Part shown: in pieces, positions 54,814 to 63,611 of the stretch
Numbering within the stretch: the stretch's first letter is position 1
How the letters are laid out: each line of letters begins with the position of its first letter
From: Alteromonadaceae bacterium Bs31
GTDB taxonomy: Bacteria; Pseudomonadota; Gammaproteobacteria; Pseudomonadales; Cellvibrionaceae
Assembly (NCBI GenBank): GCA_900177435.1
Contig: FXAI01000007.1
Coordinates: 2,501-66,500 of the forward strand
Direction of reading: 5' to 3'
Length of the DNA stretch: 64,000 nt
Program-made: the position numbers and the translations under genes
Notes under the pieces: model-generated
Seen by the model: only the letters and a program-made list of their open reading frames with translations
Databases searched by the model: none
Told to the model about the DNA's origin: nothing

Positions 54814-55061
54814 TTTCTAAGCGTTTCACCTTTTCTGAGAATAAACGAAAAAACATCTTCACTTTTTTTCAATTCCAACAATGCATGTTCAGACAAACGA
54901 ATGTAGGCTTGCACATCGCGCTCTGAACCAGGATCGGTGGCCAACAAACGAAGACACTCGCCTTGCTTCAGGCGGCTGAGCCCTTGCTTGGCTTTTAATA
55001 GGGGTAATGGACATGCAAGGCCTGATGCATCTATAGTCAGGTCAATTTTGTCAGAGGTCAT
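54810..55061 (-). CDS. TusA-family sulfur carrier protein
   Basis: 83 residues: IDASGLACPLPLLKAKQGLSRL holds the CPxP motif with the active cysteine (near residue 17) that carries a persulfide in TusA proteins. Whether it serves tRNA thiolation or another sulfur transfer is unclear. A TusA-like gene before a PerM-type permease is a known pairing in Pseudomonas-like genomes, and the start of perM overlaps its stop. Divergent from bepA. Confidence 0.85.
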   Translation of the reverse strand: MTSDKIDLTIDASGLACPLPLLKAKQGLSRLKQGECLRLLATDPGSERDVQAYIRLSEHALLELKKSEDVFSFILRKGETLRK

Positions 55062-55173
55062 GGCTGTTCTTGCTCAGAAAAAGAGAAATACCGAACTCAA
55101 TGGGTTGAATGACGTCTATAGGATTATAATTCATTTTCCCTTAAGCCAAGCGAGTTAAAACACACGCTAGGCC

Positions 55174-56688
55174 ATGAGAAAGAACAGTAAATATACAATA
55201 AACGCAGTACTGCCAAGGGTGATTCCGTTGCACAACTTGCCTTATAGATTAGCACGCCTGCTAGCCGCTATGTTACTCGGCTTAGCCCTATCTAGCTTCG
55301 CAGGTGCGGCAGACCTGCAAATCCCGGAACTTGGCGACTCCAGTGCAGGGCTTATTTCCCCCGCCCAGGAGTACGAGCTTGGGCAGAAATGGCTGCAGGT
55401 ATTTCGTGCACAGGTACCCACTACCTCTGATCCCTTCCTGCAAAGCTATGTAGAAGACCTAATTCGTCGTTTGGCAACCTACAGCGAGCTCGACGACCGG
55501 CGCCTGGAGATCCTGGTTATACACAACCCCACGCTTAACGCCTTTGCTGTGCCCGGCGGCATTATTGGTGTCCATACGGGGCTGTTTCGCTACGCCGATA
55601 CCGAAGAACAGTTCTCCTCCGTACTGGCTCACGAAATTGCACACCTTAGCCAAAGGCACTATGCGCGGAGGGTTGAGCAGCAAGAAAAGTCCAGCGCCCC
55701 TATGATGGCAGCGATGCTGGCGAGCATCATTCTCGGTATGACCGCAGGCACTGATGCGGGACTAGCCGCCCTATCTGCGGTTAACGCAGGCGCCCTGGAG
55801 GCACAGTTGCGCTTCAGCAGACAAATGGAGCAGGAGGCAGACCGGCTGGGTATGGAAACGCTGGTTCGCAGCGGCATGGACCCTTACGCCATGTCAGATA
55901 TGTTTGAGAATATGTTGCGCGCCTCTCGCTTTACCCGCAAGCCGCCCGAGTTTCTAATGACCCACCCTGTTACAGAATCTCGTGTGTCAGACTCCCGCCT
56001 GCGCGCACAGCAATTCAATCGCGGCTTGACTGAAGCAAAGCTCGATTACGAGATGGTAAAAGTGCGCGCTCAACTGATGCACGAGAAAAATCGCAGCGCC
56101 GCTATTCAAATATTCAGAGACGAACTTCGCGGCAATGACTACAGCGATACTGCTGCCAGCTATGGCCTGGCGCTGGCGCTAATCAATAACGGGCAAAGTG
56201 AAGAGGCAGAGAAAATTATTGAGCCTTTATTTAAAGAGTATCCAGAAAGCCCCTTCCTTAAAGTGGCCAAGGCCGATGTTTTTGTGGAACAGGAAAACTA
56301 CGAGGGCGCCCTTAAAATATTGCGCGAGGCGCTAAAAACAAACCCCAATCACCATGGCTACAACACGCGTATTGCAGAAGTTTTGATGGCAGCCGGCCAA
56401 TATAAAGAATGTAGCGAAGTTCTGCGCGCACATGTGAAGCGCCGGCCTAAAGATGACTATATCTGGTATTTACTGGCAGAAGTAGAAGGCCTTGCCGGCA
56501 ATATTTTTGAAGTGCACTTGGCGCGAGCACAGTATTTCAAACTAAACGGTTTATTCGACAAAGCTGAAATTCAATTGATTAATGCATTAAAAATAACTAA
56601 ATCTAAAGACGAACAAACCAGAGCCCGACTGCAGCAGGAATTGAAAGAAATAAGAAATATGCGTCGAGAGCTTGCTGAGTTTGGTTAG
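55174..56688 (+). CDS. bepA: M48 family periplasmic metalloprotease BepA (YfgC) with TPR domain
   Basis: Outer-membrane quality control: BepA assists LptD maturation and degrades stalled beta-barrel proteins at the BAM complex. 504 residues: signal peptide (ending SSFAGAADLQ, about residue 48, preceded by a rather long N-region), M48 protease domain with zinc motif H153-EIA-H157 and the third ligand in QEADRLGMETL, and C-terminal TPR repeats (from about 300: AASYGLALALINNGQSEEAEKII, APYE-type pairs). The start at 55174 has a weak ribosome site; a shorter version starting within the signal region is possible. Convergent with the GGDEF-EAL gene. Confidence 0.92.
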   Translation: MRKNSKYTINAVLPRVIPLHNLPYRLARLLAAMLLGLALSSFAGAADLQIPELGDSSAGLISPAQEYELGQKWLQVFRAQVPTTSDPFLQSYVEDLIRRLATYSELDDRRLEILVIHNPTLNAFAVPGGIIGVHTGLFRYADTEEQFSSVLAHEIAHLSQRHYARRVEQQEKSSAPMMAAMLASIILGMTAGTDAGLAALSAVNAGALEAQLRFSRQMEQEADRLGMETLVRSGMDPYAMSDMFENMLRASRFTRKPPEFLMTHPVTESRVSDSRLRAQQFNRGLTEAKLDYEMVKVRAQLMHEKNRSAAIQIFRDELRGNDYSDTAASYGLALALINNGQSEEAEKIIEPLFKEYPESPFLKVAKADVFVEQENYEGALKILREALKTNPNHHGYNTRIAEVLMAAGQYKECSEVLRAHVKRRPKDDYIWYLLAEVEGLAGNIFEVHLARAQYFKLNGLFDKAEIQLINALKITKSKDEQTRARLQQELKEIRNMRRELAEFG

Positions 56689-56719
56689 GGCCTGTTAACA
56701 CTTATTCAATCGAAGCGGC

Positions 56720-58885
56720 TTATGCAGACCCTAGCGAGGCAGACCACTCGCTGTCTTCGAGCCAGGTGCTGGCGGCATCAACACACATGGGTTTGGCCAT
56801 ATAAAAACCCTGAGCGCAATCACACTCTAGCGCACTCAAACGTTGATACATTTTTTCCGACTCTACCCCCTCTGCCACAACGCTTATACCGAGGTTGTGA
56901 GCAAGCTTGATGGTGGAGCTGACAATTATGTCATCCTGCTCGCTGTCCAGCATGCTTAGCACAAACGACTTATCGATTTTGAGCGCATAAACCGGTAATT
57001 TTTTTAGATAGGCTAGCGATGAATAGCCCGTTCCGTAGTCATCAATGGAAAAGCGCACGCCCAGTTCAGCTATGCTCGCCATGGCGGTCATGGCTCGCTC
57101 GGGGTCGGCCATAATGACCGACTCCGTAATTTCCATTTCAAGAAATTCGCCGGGAAGCTGATGAATAAACAACAAACGCTTCAGCTCAGGTAGCAAGCGC
57201 TCATCGCTCAAGTTTCTGGGTGAAAGATTAATCGCAACCCGCAGCTCGTAACCCTCTCTCCGCCACTGTGCACATTGCTGAATAGCGTTATCCATCACCC
57301 AGCAAGTGAGCGGGTATATCATGTTGGATTTCTCTGCAATTTCCACAAAATCCATCGGTGGAATCATACCCTGAGAGGGGTGAGGCCAGCGCAGCAGGGC
57401 CTCGAAGCCGCTAATTTTGTGTTCCAATAAATCGATTTTGGGCTGGAAATATAACTGTAACTGGTCTTTTGCTATCGCTTGACGTAAATCGCTAATGAGC
57501 TCCAGGCGTGTGGGCGAGTGTGGATCGCTTTCCGTATCATACACCGACACCCCTTTGTGAGCCGTTTTAGCGTGATACATTGCCACATCTGCATAACGCA
57601 TCAATGTGCTTAAATCCTCCGCCTGCACAGGGTAAAAGGATATCCCGATACTTGCGCCAATTTCCAAACGTATATTTTCTATTTCAAAAGGCTCGGTAAG
57701 ACAATCGAGAAAGCGGTGCCCCAGCACAATGGCTTGCTGCTGATTACGGATTCGCGGCAAAAATACCGCAAACTCATCGCCCCCCAAACGGGCCACCATA
57801 CCTTCGGTTTCTGACAGTTCCATTTCCAAACGCGGGCCAAGCTGCTGCAATACAGTGTCCCCGGCCCGGTGGCCAAGGGTATCGTTAATTTCCTTAAAAC
57901 GGTCAAGGTCTATGAGCATTAGAGCCATAGGGCGATTAGAGGGGGAACTCTTTATTGTGCTTTCTATGGTTTTATAAAGTAAGGCGCGATTGGGCAAACG
58001 AGTAAGGGAGTCGTGATTCGCCAGGTATTCCATATGATCCACATAGGATCTCTGGGTCGTCACGTCACGTGTGACTCCCCAAGCACGAACCAAGCGACCG
58101 TTCTCTAAGATACCTATGGCAGAGCTTTGCATGTAGCGACGCTCCCCCGAGCCATTAACACGACTATACTCCTGCTCCTCAAGCTTGTAGCCATGTTCCA
58201 CAAAAATGCGCACGTCATGCTTGCTTGAGAGAGAACCGGTGCGGTGAAGGGGCATGCCGACAACATCTGCAGGCGTGCTGCAACCAAACAGCTCAGCCAG
58301 CTTTAGATTACACTCGCTAAGGGTGGAACGCTTTATAATTTGCTCAACCTGAAGCGCCGTGCTCATGCTGACATCCACCGGAGGTGTCACCTCGAAGCAC
58401 CAAATCGCATCTGAGCTATTGGCGATAAAAGCGCGGTAGCGAGCCTCGCTCTCCCTAAGCGCAAGCTCCGCCTGAACGCTTTCAGTGATGTTGTTTATCA
58501 CCAGCATCACGCCAGTCACTCGGCTGTTATCGTCAACGGTGGGAATAATATCAAGGTTGAACCAGTACTCGCGACCATGCTCATAGGCTTGCTCGCGGGC
58601 CCCCCACTGCGGTAGGCCGCTGCGAATAACCTGCATGATCTCTCTCTGAACCTCAATGGGGTTGGCCCAGTGCTGGGAGAGCTCAAGAAAGCTCTTCCCT
58701 CTAGTTTGCTCCAAAGGCCGCCAGAGTCTGCCCCTGCGATTACAGTCCACGACGGTGGCCCATCGATCCAGGAAAAATATGGATGAACGCATTGCGTCCA
58801 AAGCACGGGCTAGCTCCCTACTTTCGCGGAGTAGAGAAGGTTTGAAATGGGCCACGCGAGAGAATTGGCTTGGTGGGTTTGTCAA
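56720..58885 (-). CDS. PAS-PAS-GGDEF-EAL cyclic-di-GMP signalling protein
   Basis: 721 residues without a clear membrane segment. Two PAS domains (about 30-145 and 150-285, ending GVTRDVTTQRSYVDHMEYLANHDSLTRLPNR), GGDEF domain with intact ARLGGDEFAVFLPR (near 367) and EAL domain with intact SGFEALLRWPHP (near 492), NLSPRNL, EITES, DDYGTGYSSLAYLK and VVAEGVES. Both catalytic signatures look functional, so it may make or degrade c-di-GMP; many such proteins act mainly as phosphodiesterases. The start appears to be TTG 58885 with AAGG upstream; no ATG occurs before residue 32, so the true start is uncertain. Confidence 0.88.
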   Translation of the reverse strand: MTNPPSQFSRVAHFKPSLLRESRELARALDAMRSSIFFLDRWATVVDCNRRGRLWRPLEQTRGKSFLELSQHWANPIEVQREIMQVIRSGLPQWGAREQAYEHGREYWFNLDIIPTVDDNSRVTGVMLVINNITESVQAELALRESEARYRAFIANSSDAIWCFEVTPPVDVSMSTALQVEQIIKRSTLSECNLKLAELFGCSTPADVVGMPLHRTGSLSSKHDVRIFVEHGYKLEEQEYSRVNGSGERRYMQSSAIGILENGRLVRAWGVTRDVTTQRSYVDHMEYLANHDSLTRLPNRALLYKTIESTIKSSPSNRPMALMLIDLDRFKEINDTLGHRAGDTVLQQLGPRLEMELSETEGMVARLGGDEFAVFLPRIRNQQQAIVLGHRFLDCLTEPFEIENIRLEIGASIGISFYPVQAEDLSTLMRYADVAMYHAKTAHKGVSVYDTESDPHSPTRLELISDLRQAIAKDQLQLYFQPKIDLLEHKISGFEALLRWPHPSQGMIPPMDFVEIAEKSNMIYPLTCWVMDNAIQQCAQWRREGYELRVAINLSPRNLSDERLLPELKRLLFIHQLPGEFLEMEITESVIMADPERAMTAMASIAELGVRFSIDDYGTGYSSLAYLKKLPVYALKIDKSFVLSMLDSEQDDIIVSSTIKLAHNLGISVVAEGVESEKMYQRLSALECDCAQGFYMAKPMCVDAASTWLEDSEWSASLGSA

Positions 58886-59073
58886 GTTCTACAACCTTGC
58901 ATGGTACATAAATTACGTTTGTGCCAGACAAGTATAGCCAAGGATTTTCAGGCTGCCGCCCGAAGTTTGGCATAAAAAGCAACAAAACCCCCACAATAGT
59001 GACCGAAACCAGCGCTTCATTTTGTTAAACTTTAGTAACATAAGGAAATAACGATCTATCCAAGGAGGAATCA

Positions 59074-61068
59074 ATGCGAACCATCTCTAGCCTAGTACTG
59101 TTGCTGTGCTGCCTGTTAAGCACGTCTGCCACAGCCAAAGTGTTACCTGTCGACTATTTCGCCAATCTGCCCGACGTAAGCTCCGTGGCGCTTTCAAAAG
59201 ACGGCAAAAAATTATCATCAATTATTCGCTTTGACGTCGATAAAACCAAGGGCACGGCCATTCAAGTAACGAACCTGGAAACAGGAAAAAACAAAATCGT
59301 TCTTTTTTCAGACAACAGCAAATATTTTATTGGCGCTGCCTACTGGAAAGACGATGTAAGCTTGCTGGTCCATACTTGGTACCCGGCAGAACGAGATACC
59401 TGGGTCGGCTTTACTCAAGTACGGGGGGAAACGCGGGAAAGGCGTTTATTGATTATTAATACAGAAAGCGAAGAAGTTACCTCGCCCTTTAAAAAAACCT
59501 TCCTAAAACGCTATAGCGTGCTACCTTCAGGCTTGGATCAGATAGTGGACCGTTTGCCTGAAGACCCAGATCACATCCTCATGTCCGTACCAAGTATCAA
59601 CAGAGGGTTTCCTTCTTACCCAACCGTAAAAAAAATCAATATAAAAAATCAGAGAATTAAATCTGTCAAAAGCCCCAAAACCAGTGTTTATGGCTGGGGC
59701 ACCGACCAGCAACACCGCGTCCGCACGGCATACAGACAAGACGACGAGACGTTCTACAACCGCGTACACGATATAAATACCGGCAAGTGGCTTGAAATTT
59801 GGCCACATGAGATTTTCTCTGGAGATGAAGTCAATATTTTGGGTTTCGACTACGACCCGAATATCGTCTACATCACCGCTTACCACAATGGCTATAAAGC
59901 GGTGTTTAAAGTAGATCTGCGAGATAAAGAGCGCAAGCGCGAATTAGTATTCGCCAATCCAGACTACGATGTAAGCGGGTACCTAATATACGGAAGGAAA
60001 AGTCAACGGGTTATCGGCGTAGGCTCAGAAGCAGAAGAAGGTACTCAGTTTATTGCTCCCGACTTTATTAAATTGCAGCAAGGAATCGACAAAGCGCTCG
60101 CGGGCAAACGCAACTTTATCTACTCCATAACCGACGACGAAAATAAATTTATTATTTATTCAACCGGTCCTACAGAATCCGGCACTTATTACCTGGGAAC
60201 TCGCAGTCCAATGAAGCTCAAAGCCCTTGCATATCGGTATAAAAATCTGCCCCCAGAGGTTTTGAGTTCGGTTGAAAAAATTACCTATAAAGCAAGAGAC
60301 GGTCTGGAGATCGAAGGCTACCTTACCTTGCCTAAAGGGTCCAATGGCAAAAACCTGCCCACACTTATGTTTCCCCACGGCGGCCCTATAGCGCGAGATT
60401 CAAATGCTTTCGACTATTGGGCTCAATTTTATGCCAACCGTGGCTATGCTGTGCTCCAGATGAACTTTCGCGGCTCTGCAGGCCAGGGGCTGGAATTCCA
60501 AAATTCAGGCCTAAAAAAATGGGGCAAGGAGATGCAGGACGACATTGAAGATGGCGCTCTGGAATTAATTAAACGAGGCATCACAGACCCCGACAGAATT
60601 TGTATCGTCGGTGCCAGTTATGGCGGCTATGCGGCTTTGATGGGTGTAGTAAAAACGCCAGACCGCTATAAATGCGCCATCAGTGTAAATGGCGTAAGTA
60701 ATGTTCGAAAATTAGTTTTGGACAACCGCAGGTTCTGGGCCAGCTACAACGTAGTCGATGAAATGATTGGCACAAACGCCAAAGAGCTAAAACAAATCTC
60801 CCCAGTCAACTACGCCGAAAAAATTAAGGCACCAGTGCTACTTATACACGGCGAGCTGGACCGCCAGGTGGAGATTGAACACAGCTATCAAATGCGCGAT
60901 GCACTCAAGCAAGCCAACAAAAACGTTACTTTTATCGAGCAGGCAGGAGAAGACCACTACCTAAGCAACGAAAAAATGCGTGTTCAGGCCTTCCAGGCAA
61001 TGGCAGATTTCCTGGAGAAGCACTTACCGGCAAATCAAAAAGTAGCTTCCTCCAGCGCTGTAGAATAA
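59074..61068 (+). CDS. S9 family (prolyl oligopeptidase-like) secreted peptidase
   Basis: 664 residues. Signal peptide 1-21 (LLSTSATAKVLP), seven-bladed beta-propeller (about 30-380), then the alpha/beta-hydrolase domain with IVGASYGGYAALMGV (Ser near 515), HGELDRQVEIEHSYQM (Asp near 596) and AGEDHYLSNEKMR (His near 628), the full catalytic triad. Closest in form to acylaminoacyl- or dipeptidyl-peptidases of the S9C type common in marine gammaproteobacteria. A perfect GGAGG precedes the ATG. No neighbour suggests a pathway. Confidence 0.88.
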   Translation: MRTISSLVLLLCCLLSTSATAKVLPVDYFANLPDVSSVALSKDGKKLSSIIRFDVDKTKGTAIQVTNLETGKNKIVLFSDNSKYFIGAAYWKDDVSLLVHTWYPAERDTWVGFTQVRGETRERRLLIINTESEEVTSPFKKTFLKRYSVLPSGLDQIVDRLPEDPDHILMSVPSINRGFPSYPTVKKINIKNQRIKSVKSPKTSVYGWGTDQQHRVRTAYRQDDETFYNRVHDINTGKWLEIWPHEIFSGDEVNILGFDYDPNIVYITAYHNGYKAVFKVDLRDKERKRELVFANPDYDVSGYLIYGRKSQRVIGVGSEAEEGTQFIAPDFIKLQQGIDKALAGKRNFIYSITDDENKFIIYSTGPTESGTYYLGTRSPMKLKALAYRYKNLPPEVLSSVEKITYKARDGLEIEGYLTLPKGSNGKNLPTLMFPHGGPIARDSNAFDYWAQFYANRGYAVLQMNFRGSAGQGLEFQNSGLKKWGKEMQDDIEDGALELIKRGITDPDRICIVGASYGGYAALMGVVKTPDRYKCAISVNGVSNVRKLVLDNRRFWASYNVVDEMIGTNAKELKQISPVNYAEKIKAPVLLIHGELDRQVEIEHSYQMRDALKQANKNVTFIEQAGEDHYLSNEKMRVQAFQAMADFLEKHLPANQKVASSSAVE

Positions 61069-61095
61069 TCTCGCCGGCTGGAGGAATACTCAGGC

Positions 61096-61116
61096 ACGGC
61101 TAGCTGGGCTAGCCGT
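61096..61116. other. Stem-loop between convergent genes
   Basis: ACGGCTAGC-TGG-GCTAGCCGT, a perfect 9-bp stem with a 3-base loop. It overlaps the last codons and stop of the channel gene and lies 28 bases after the peptidase stop. No T run follows on either strand, so it is at best a weak terminator or an mRNA-end stabiliser. Confidence 0.7.
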
Positions 61117-61951
61117 CGAGTGCGCTGCCGCAGTGACGACAGTAATCCGCATCACTGTCGTGCCCACCCCTTTCACAGCTTTTGCAGCGCGCTGCAGTGC
61201 GCGCTCTTAACATTTCCTGAGCCAGTTCAGCCGTAAAGATCCCAGTGGGGACTGCCAGAATTGAATAACCTGTTAACATCGCAGCTGCGGCAATAACCTG
61301 GCCAAGTACCGTTTGCGGCGTTATATCACCATAGCCCACAGTGGTAATGGTGACGATAGTCCAGTAAATACTTTTGGGTATGCTGCTGAACCCGTGAGCA
61401 GGCCCTTCCACCACATACATTAAAGAGCCAAAAATAGTCGATAACACCAAAACACAGACAAAAAACACCAGGATTTTTCTACGAGACATAAACATTGCCC
61501 TAAGCAGAATATTTGCCTCGGACAAATAACGAACCAGCTTAAGTATGCGAAATACTCGCAGCACACGAAGCAGGCGCAACACCAGCAGATAATTAGCCCC
61601 CGGGAAGATCAGACTGAGGTAACTGGGCAACACGGAAATCAGATCAACTACGCCGTAAAAACTGGTGATATATTTTAAAGGCTTGGGAGAGCAGTAAATA
61701 CGAACCGCGTATTCAAGGGTAAAAATAATGCTAAACACCCATTCAGTTATAAAAAGGTAGCGTCCCCAGCCTGCAGATAAACCCTCTACAGAGTCAACCA
61801 TTAGCGCCAGAACACTCAGCAAAATCAGATAAATAAGCACCATGTCGAAGCGCTTACCAGCGGGTGTATCTGTACCGAATATGACCACATACACGCGCTC
61901 ACGCAGCGCCCCTTCCCTGCCTGCTATTGAATCGGCTTGATTTTTTTTCAC
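61109..61951 (-). CDS. Voltage-gated-type potassium channel with C-terminal zinc ribbon
   Basis: 280 residues with the Kv six-helix plan. The S4-like helix LLVLRLLRVLRVFRILKLVRYLSEAN has arginines every third residue, the pore is IYWTIVTITTVGYGDITPQT (filter TVGYGD near 204-209), and S6 follows. After S6 the tail ends in a four-cysteine zinc-ribbon, ARCKSCERGGHDSDADYCRHCGSALDG (CxxC...CxxC, about 254-280, shown without the linker meaning). The tail suggests metal-dependent assembly or regulation. GTG start at 61951 behind a G-rich site. Confidence 0.87.
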   Translation of the reverse strand: MKKNQADSIAGREGALRERVYVVIFGTDTPAGKRFDMVLIYLILLSVLALMVDSVEGLSAGWGRYLFITEWVFSIIFTLEYAVRIYCSPKPLKYITSFYGVVDLISVLPSYLSLIFPGANYLLVLRLLRVLRVFRILKLVRYLSEANILLRAMFMSRRKILVFFVCVLVLSTIFGSLMYVVEGPAHGFSSIPKSIYWTIVTITTVGYGDITPQTVLGQVIAAAAMLTGYSILAVPTGIFTAELAQEMLRARTAARCKSCERGGHDSDADYCRHCGSALDG

Positions 61952-62033
61952 TAAGATCCCCCCCTTTGCCGCTCAAAGTATACCGCGACTCCACAGCAAC
62001 ACCTTATAATCGCGACAAAAAAGAGGGGCTATC

Positions 62034-62348
62034 ATGTCATCTAAACTTGTCTACTCCACCGAAACCGGTCGTATCAAAGAGGAAAAAAGCACGAGCACTC
62101 CACGTGGAGATGGCACAGTGCGAATTGCACGCGAAACCAAGGGCCGCAAAGGAAAGGGGGTAACCCTTGTAAGTGGCTTTGATATGGATGAAAAGGCCTT
62201 AAAAGGCATGGCAAAAAGCCTGAAACAGCTTTGTGGTACCGGAGGGACCCTAAAACTAGACGTGATAGAAATACAGGGCGACCAACGTGACAAAATCGCT
62301 GAGTACCTGCAAAGTAAAGGTCACCCGGTCAAGCGTGTTGGCGGATAA
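62034..62348 (+). CDS. yciH: SUI1/eIF1-like translation factor, YciH family
   Basis: 104 residues. The SUI1 domain (about 30-104) shows GRKGKGVTLVSGFDM, LKQLCGTGGTLKLDVIEIQGDQRDKIAEYLQSKGHPVKRVGG. The bacterial YciH family may inhibit initiation or check initiator-tRNA fidelity; its role is not settled. A good GAGGGG site precedes the ATG. Divergent from the channel gene. Confidence 0.93.
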   Translation: MSSKLVYSTETGRIKEEKSTSTPRGDGTVRIARETKGRKGKGVTLVSGFDMDEKALKGMAKSLKQLCGTGGTLKLDVIEIQGDQRDKIAEYLQSKGHPVKRVGG

Positions 62349-62450
62349 GCTCTCAGCCAATCAACCATGGTGTAGTTTTTGCTGCTCGCCTTGAAGTAAG
62401 TAATTTTCTTGGCATTCAGTCAATTAATTGACTCAAGCGAGGCTGACACT

Positions 62451-62987
62451 ATGGCATTTTCTGAAATCTGGCTTTTTGTTGACACAGGCCTGAAGGTCGC
62501 GTTGGGCGCATCACTGGCAATAGGCTGTATTTGGCTGGGCAAGGCCTGGCGTGACCGCCAGCACAACGATACTCAACAACCCCAGCGCAAACGTATAAAC
62601 CTGCTGGAACAAATCTCTGCCGACGTAGGCCATGTAAACCATAGCTTCGCCAAGTATTCCTCTCTTGTCATTGAGTCCACACGCTTTGGCAAGCGATGGC
62701 CGCCCGCACGAAAACATGAGCTGGAGCAGGTTAACGCAGAACTGGTTCACGAGTTCGAGCGCTTGTCAGCGGCTGAAGCGAAGCTGCTTATGCTGGGCGA
62801 AAAAACCATGGAAAAAACCCTGCGCCTCTATGCTGCACGTATCGCCTTGTTCCGAAAGCAGGTCTATGTGGGCAGGCAGGATATTAGCGAGCAGGAAATT
62901 GCTGACCTCAAGGCCTCAATCATGCAATTAAGAGAGCAGTTTTACGATATTCTGAGCCGCCGTTACGACAAACTTCTGGCAGCTTGA
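62451..62987 (+). CDS. Conserved-looking single-pass membrane protein with coiled coil, function unknown
   Basis: 178 residues from ATG 62451 (MAFSEIWLFVDTGLKVALGASLAIGCIWLGKAWRD in part); one membrane helix at about 8-30, then a cytoplasmic region of alternating charge predicted to be helical (RKHELEQVNAELVHEFERLSAAEAKLLMLGEK; DISEQEIADLKASIMQLREQFYDILSRRYDKLL). I do not recognise a family. A TTG start at 62409 would add 14 residues and lacks support. Its place between yciH and a PilZ gene says little about its job. Confidence 0.6.
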   Translation: MAFSEIWLFVDTGLKVALGASLAIGCIWLGKAWRDRQHNDTQQPQRKRINLLEQISADVGHVNHSFAKYSSLVIESTRFGKRWPPARKHELEQVNAELVHEFERLSAAEAKLLMLGEKTMEKTLRLYAARIALFRKQVYVGRQDISEQEIADLKASIMQLREQFYDILSRRYDKLLAA

Positions 62988-63050
62988 GTTGCGTCGTTTG
63001 TAACTCAGGTATAGAGGAGGGCTGGAAGCAGTAAACGACTGACGACGCCT

Positions 63051-63611
63051 TTAAGCGGGAAACTCGGCGGCGTACTTCTCAACCCACTCGTTCGCAGCCT
63101 GTTCACTGGATAACTCTCGTCCTTCACTCTCTAGAATCGAGGCACGATAGTGCTCGATATGACACACCTGTTCCACCATACGAATACTGTAGCGCGTGGA
63201 AGGCTCGTCGAAGCGTACACCCACCGCAAAATGATCACCCTCTGGCCGACACCATGCAACGGTGCCTTCTGCAGCATAAGGGGGGCTGTGAATGGAGATT
63301 TCTATGTGAATTGGCGTACCTTTTCGCACAGGACAATCTGCGTTAAAGCACAAACCACCGCGGCTGACATCGCGCAAGCGGTCGGATGCAAAAAAATCCC
63401 GCTGTACCGCACTGAGCTTTGTCCTCGCTCGACCAAGACAATAGCTGATAGGGATGCCTGACGGGTGGCGAATAAACTGGCGCATAAGTGTATCTTCGTA
63501 ATCAAATAACCATCTAGACCAGTATCCGTACCAACCCAACCAGGAGTTGAGCAGGCCATTCAAGACTGGCATACCATCGTGCAATAGCTTTTCATTCAGT
63601 TTCGCTGTCAT
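63051..63611 (-). CDS. PilZ-domain protein
   Basis: 186 residues. A PilZ domain lies at about 50-145: RDVSRGGLCFNADCPVRKGTPIHIEISI matches the (D/N)xSxxG motif, then EGTVAWCRPEGDHFAVGVRFDE. The arginine motif RxxxR expected about 25 residues before is not clearly present (only RARTK), so c-di-GMP binding is uncertain. Together with the GGDEF-EAL protein in this window it fits the c-di-GMP network; a role in motility or surface attachment is only a guess. ATG 63611. Confidence 0.75.
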   Translation of the reverse strand: MTAKLNEKLLHDGMPVLNGLLNSWLGWYGYWSRWLFDYEDTLMRQFIRHPSGIPISYCLGRARTKLSAVQRDFFASDRLRDVSRGGLCFNADCPVRKGTPIHIEISIHSPPYAAEGTVAWCRPEGDHFAVGVRFDEPSTRYSIRMVEQVCHIEHYRASILESEGRELSSEQAANEWVEKYAAEFPA

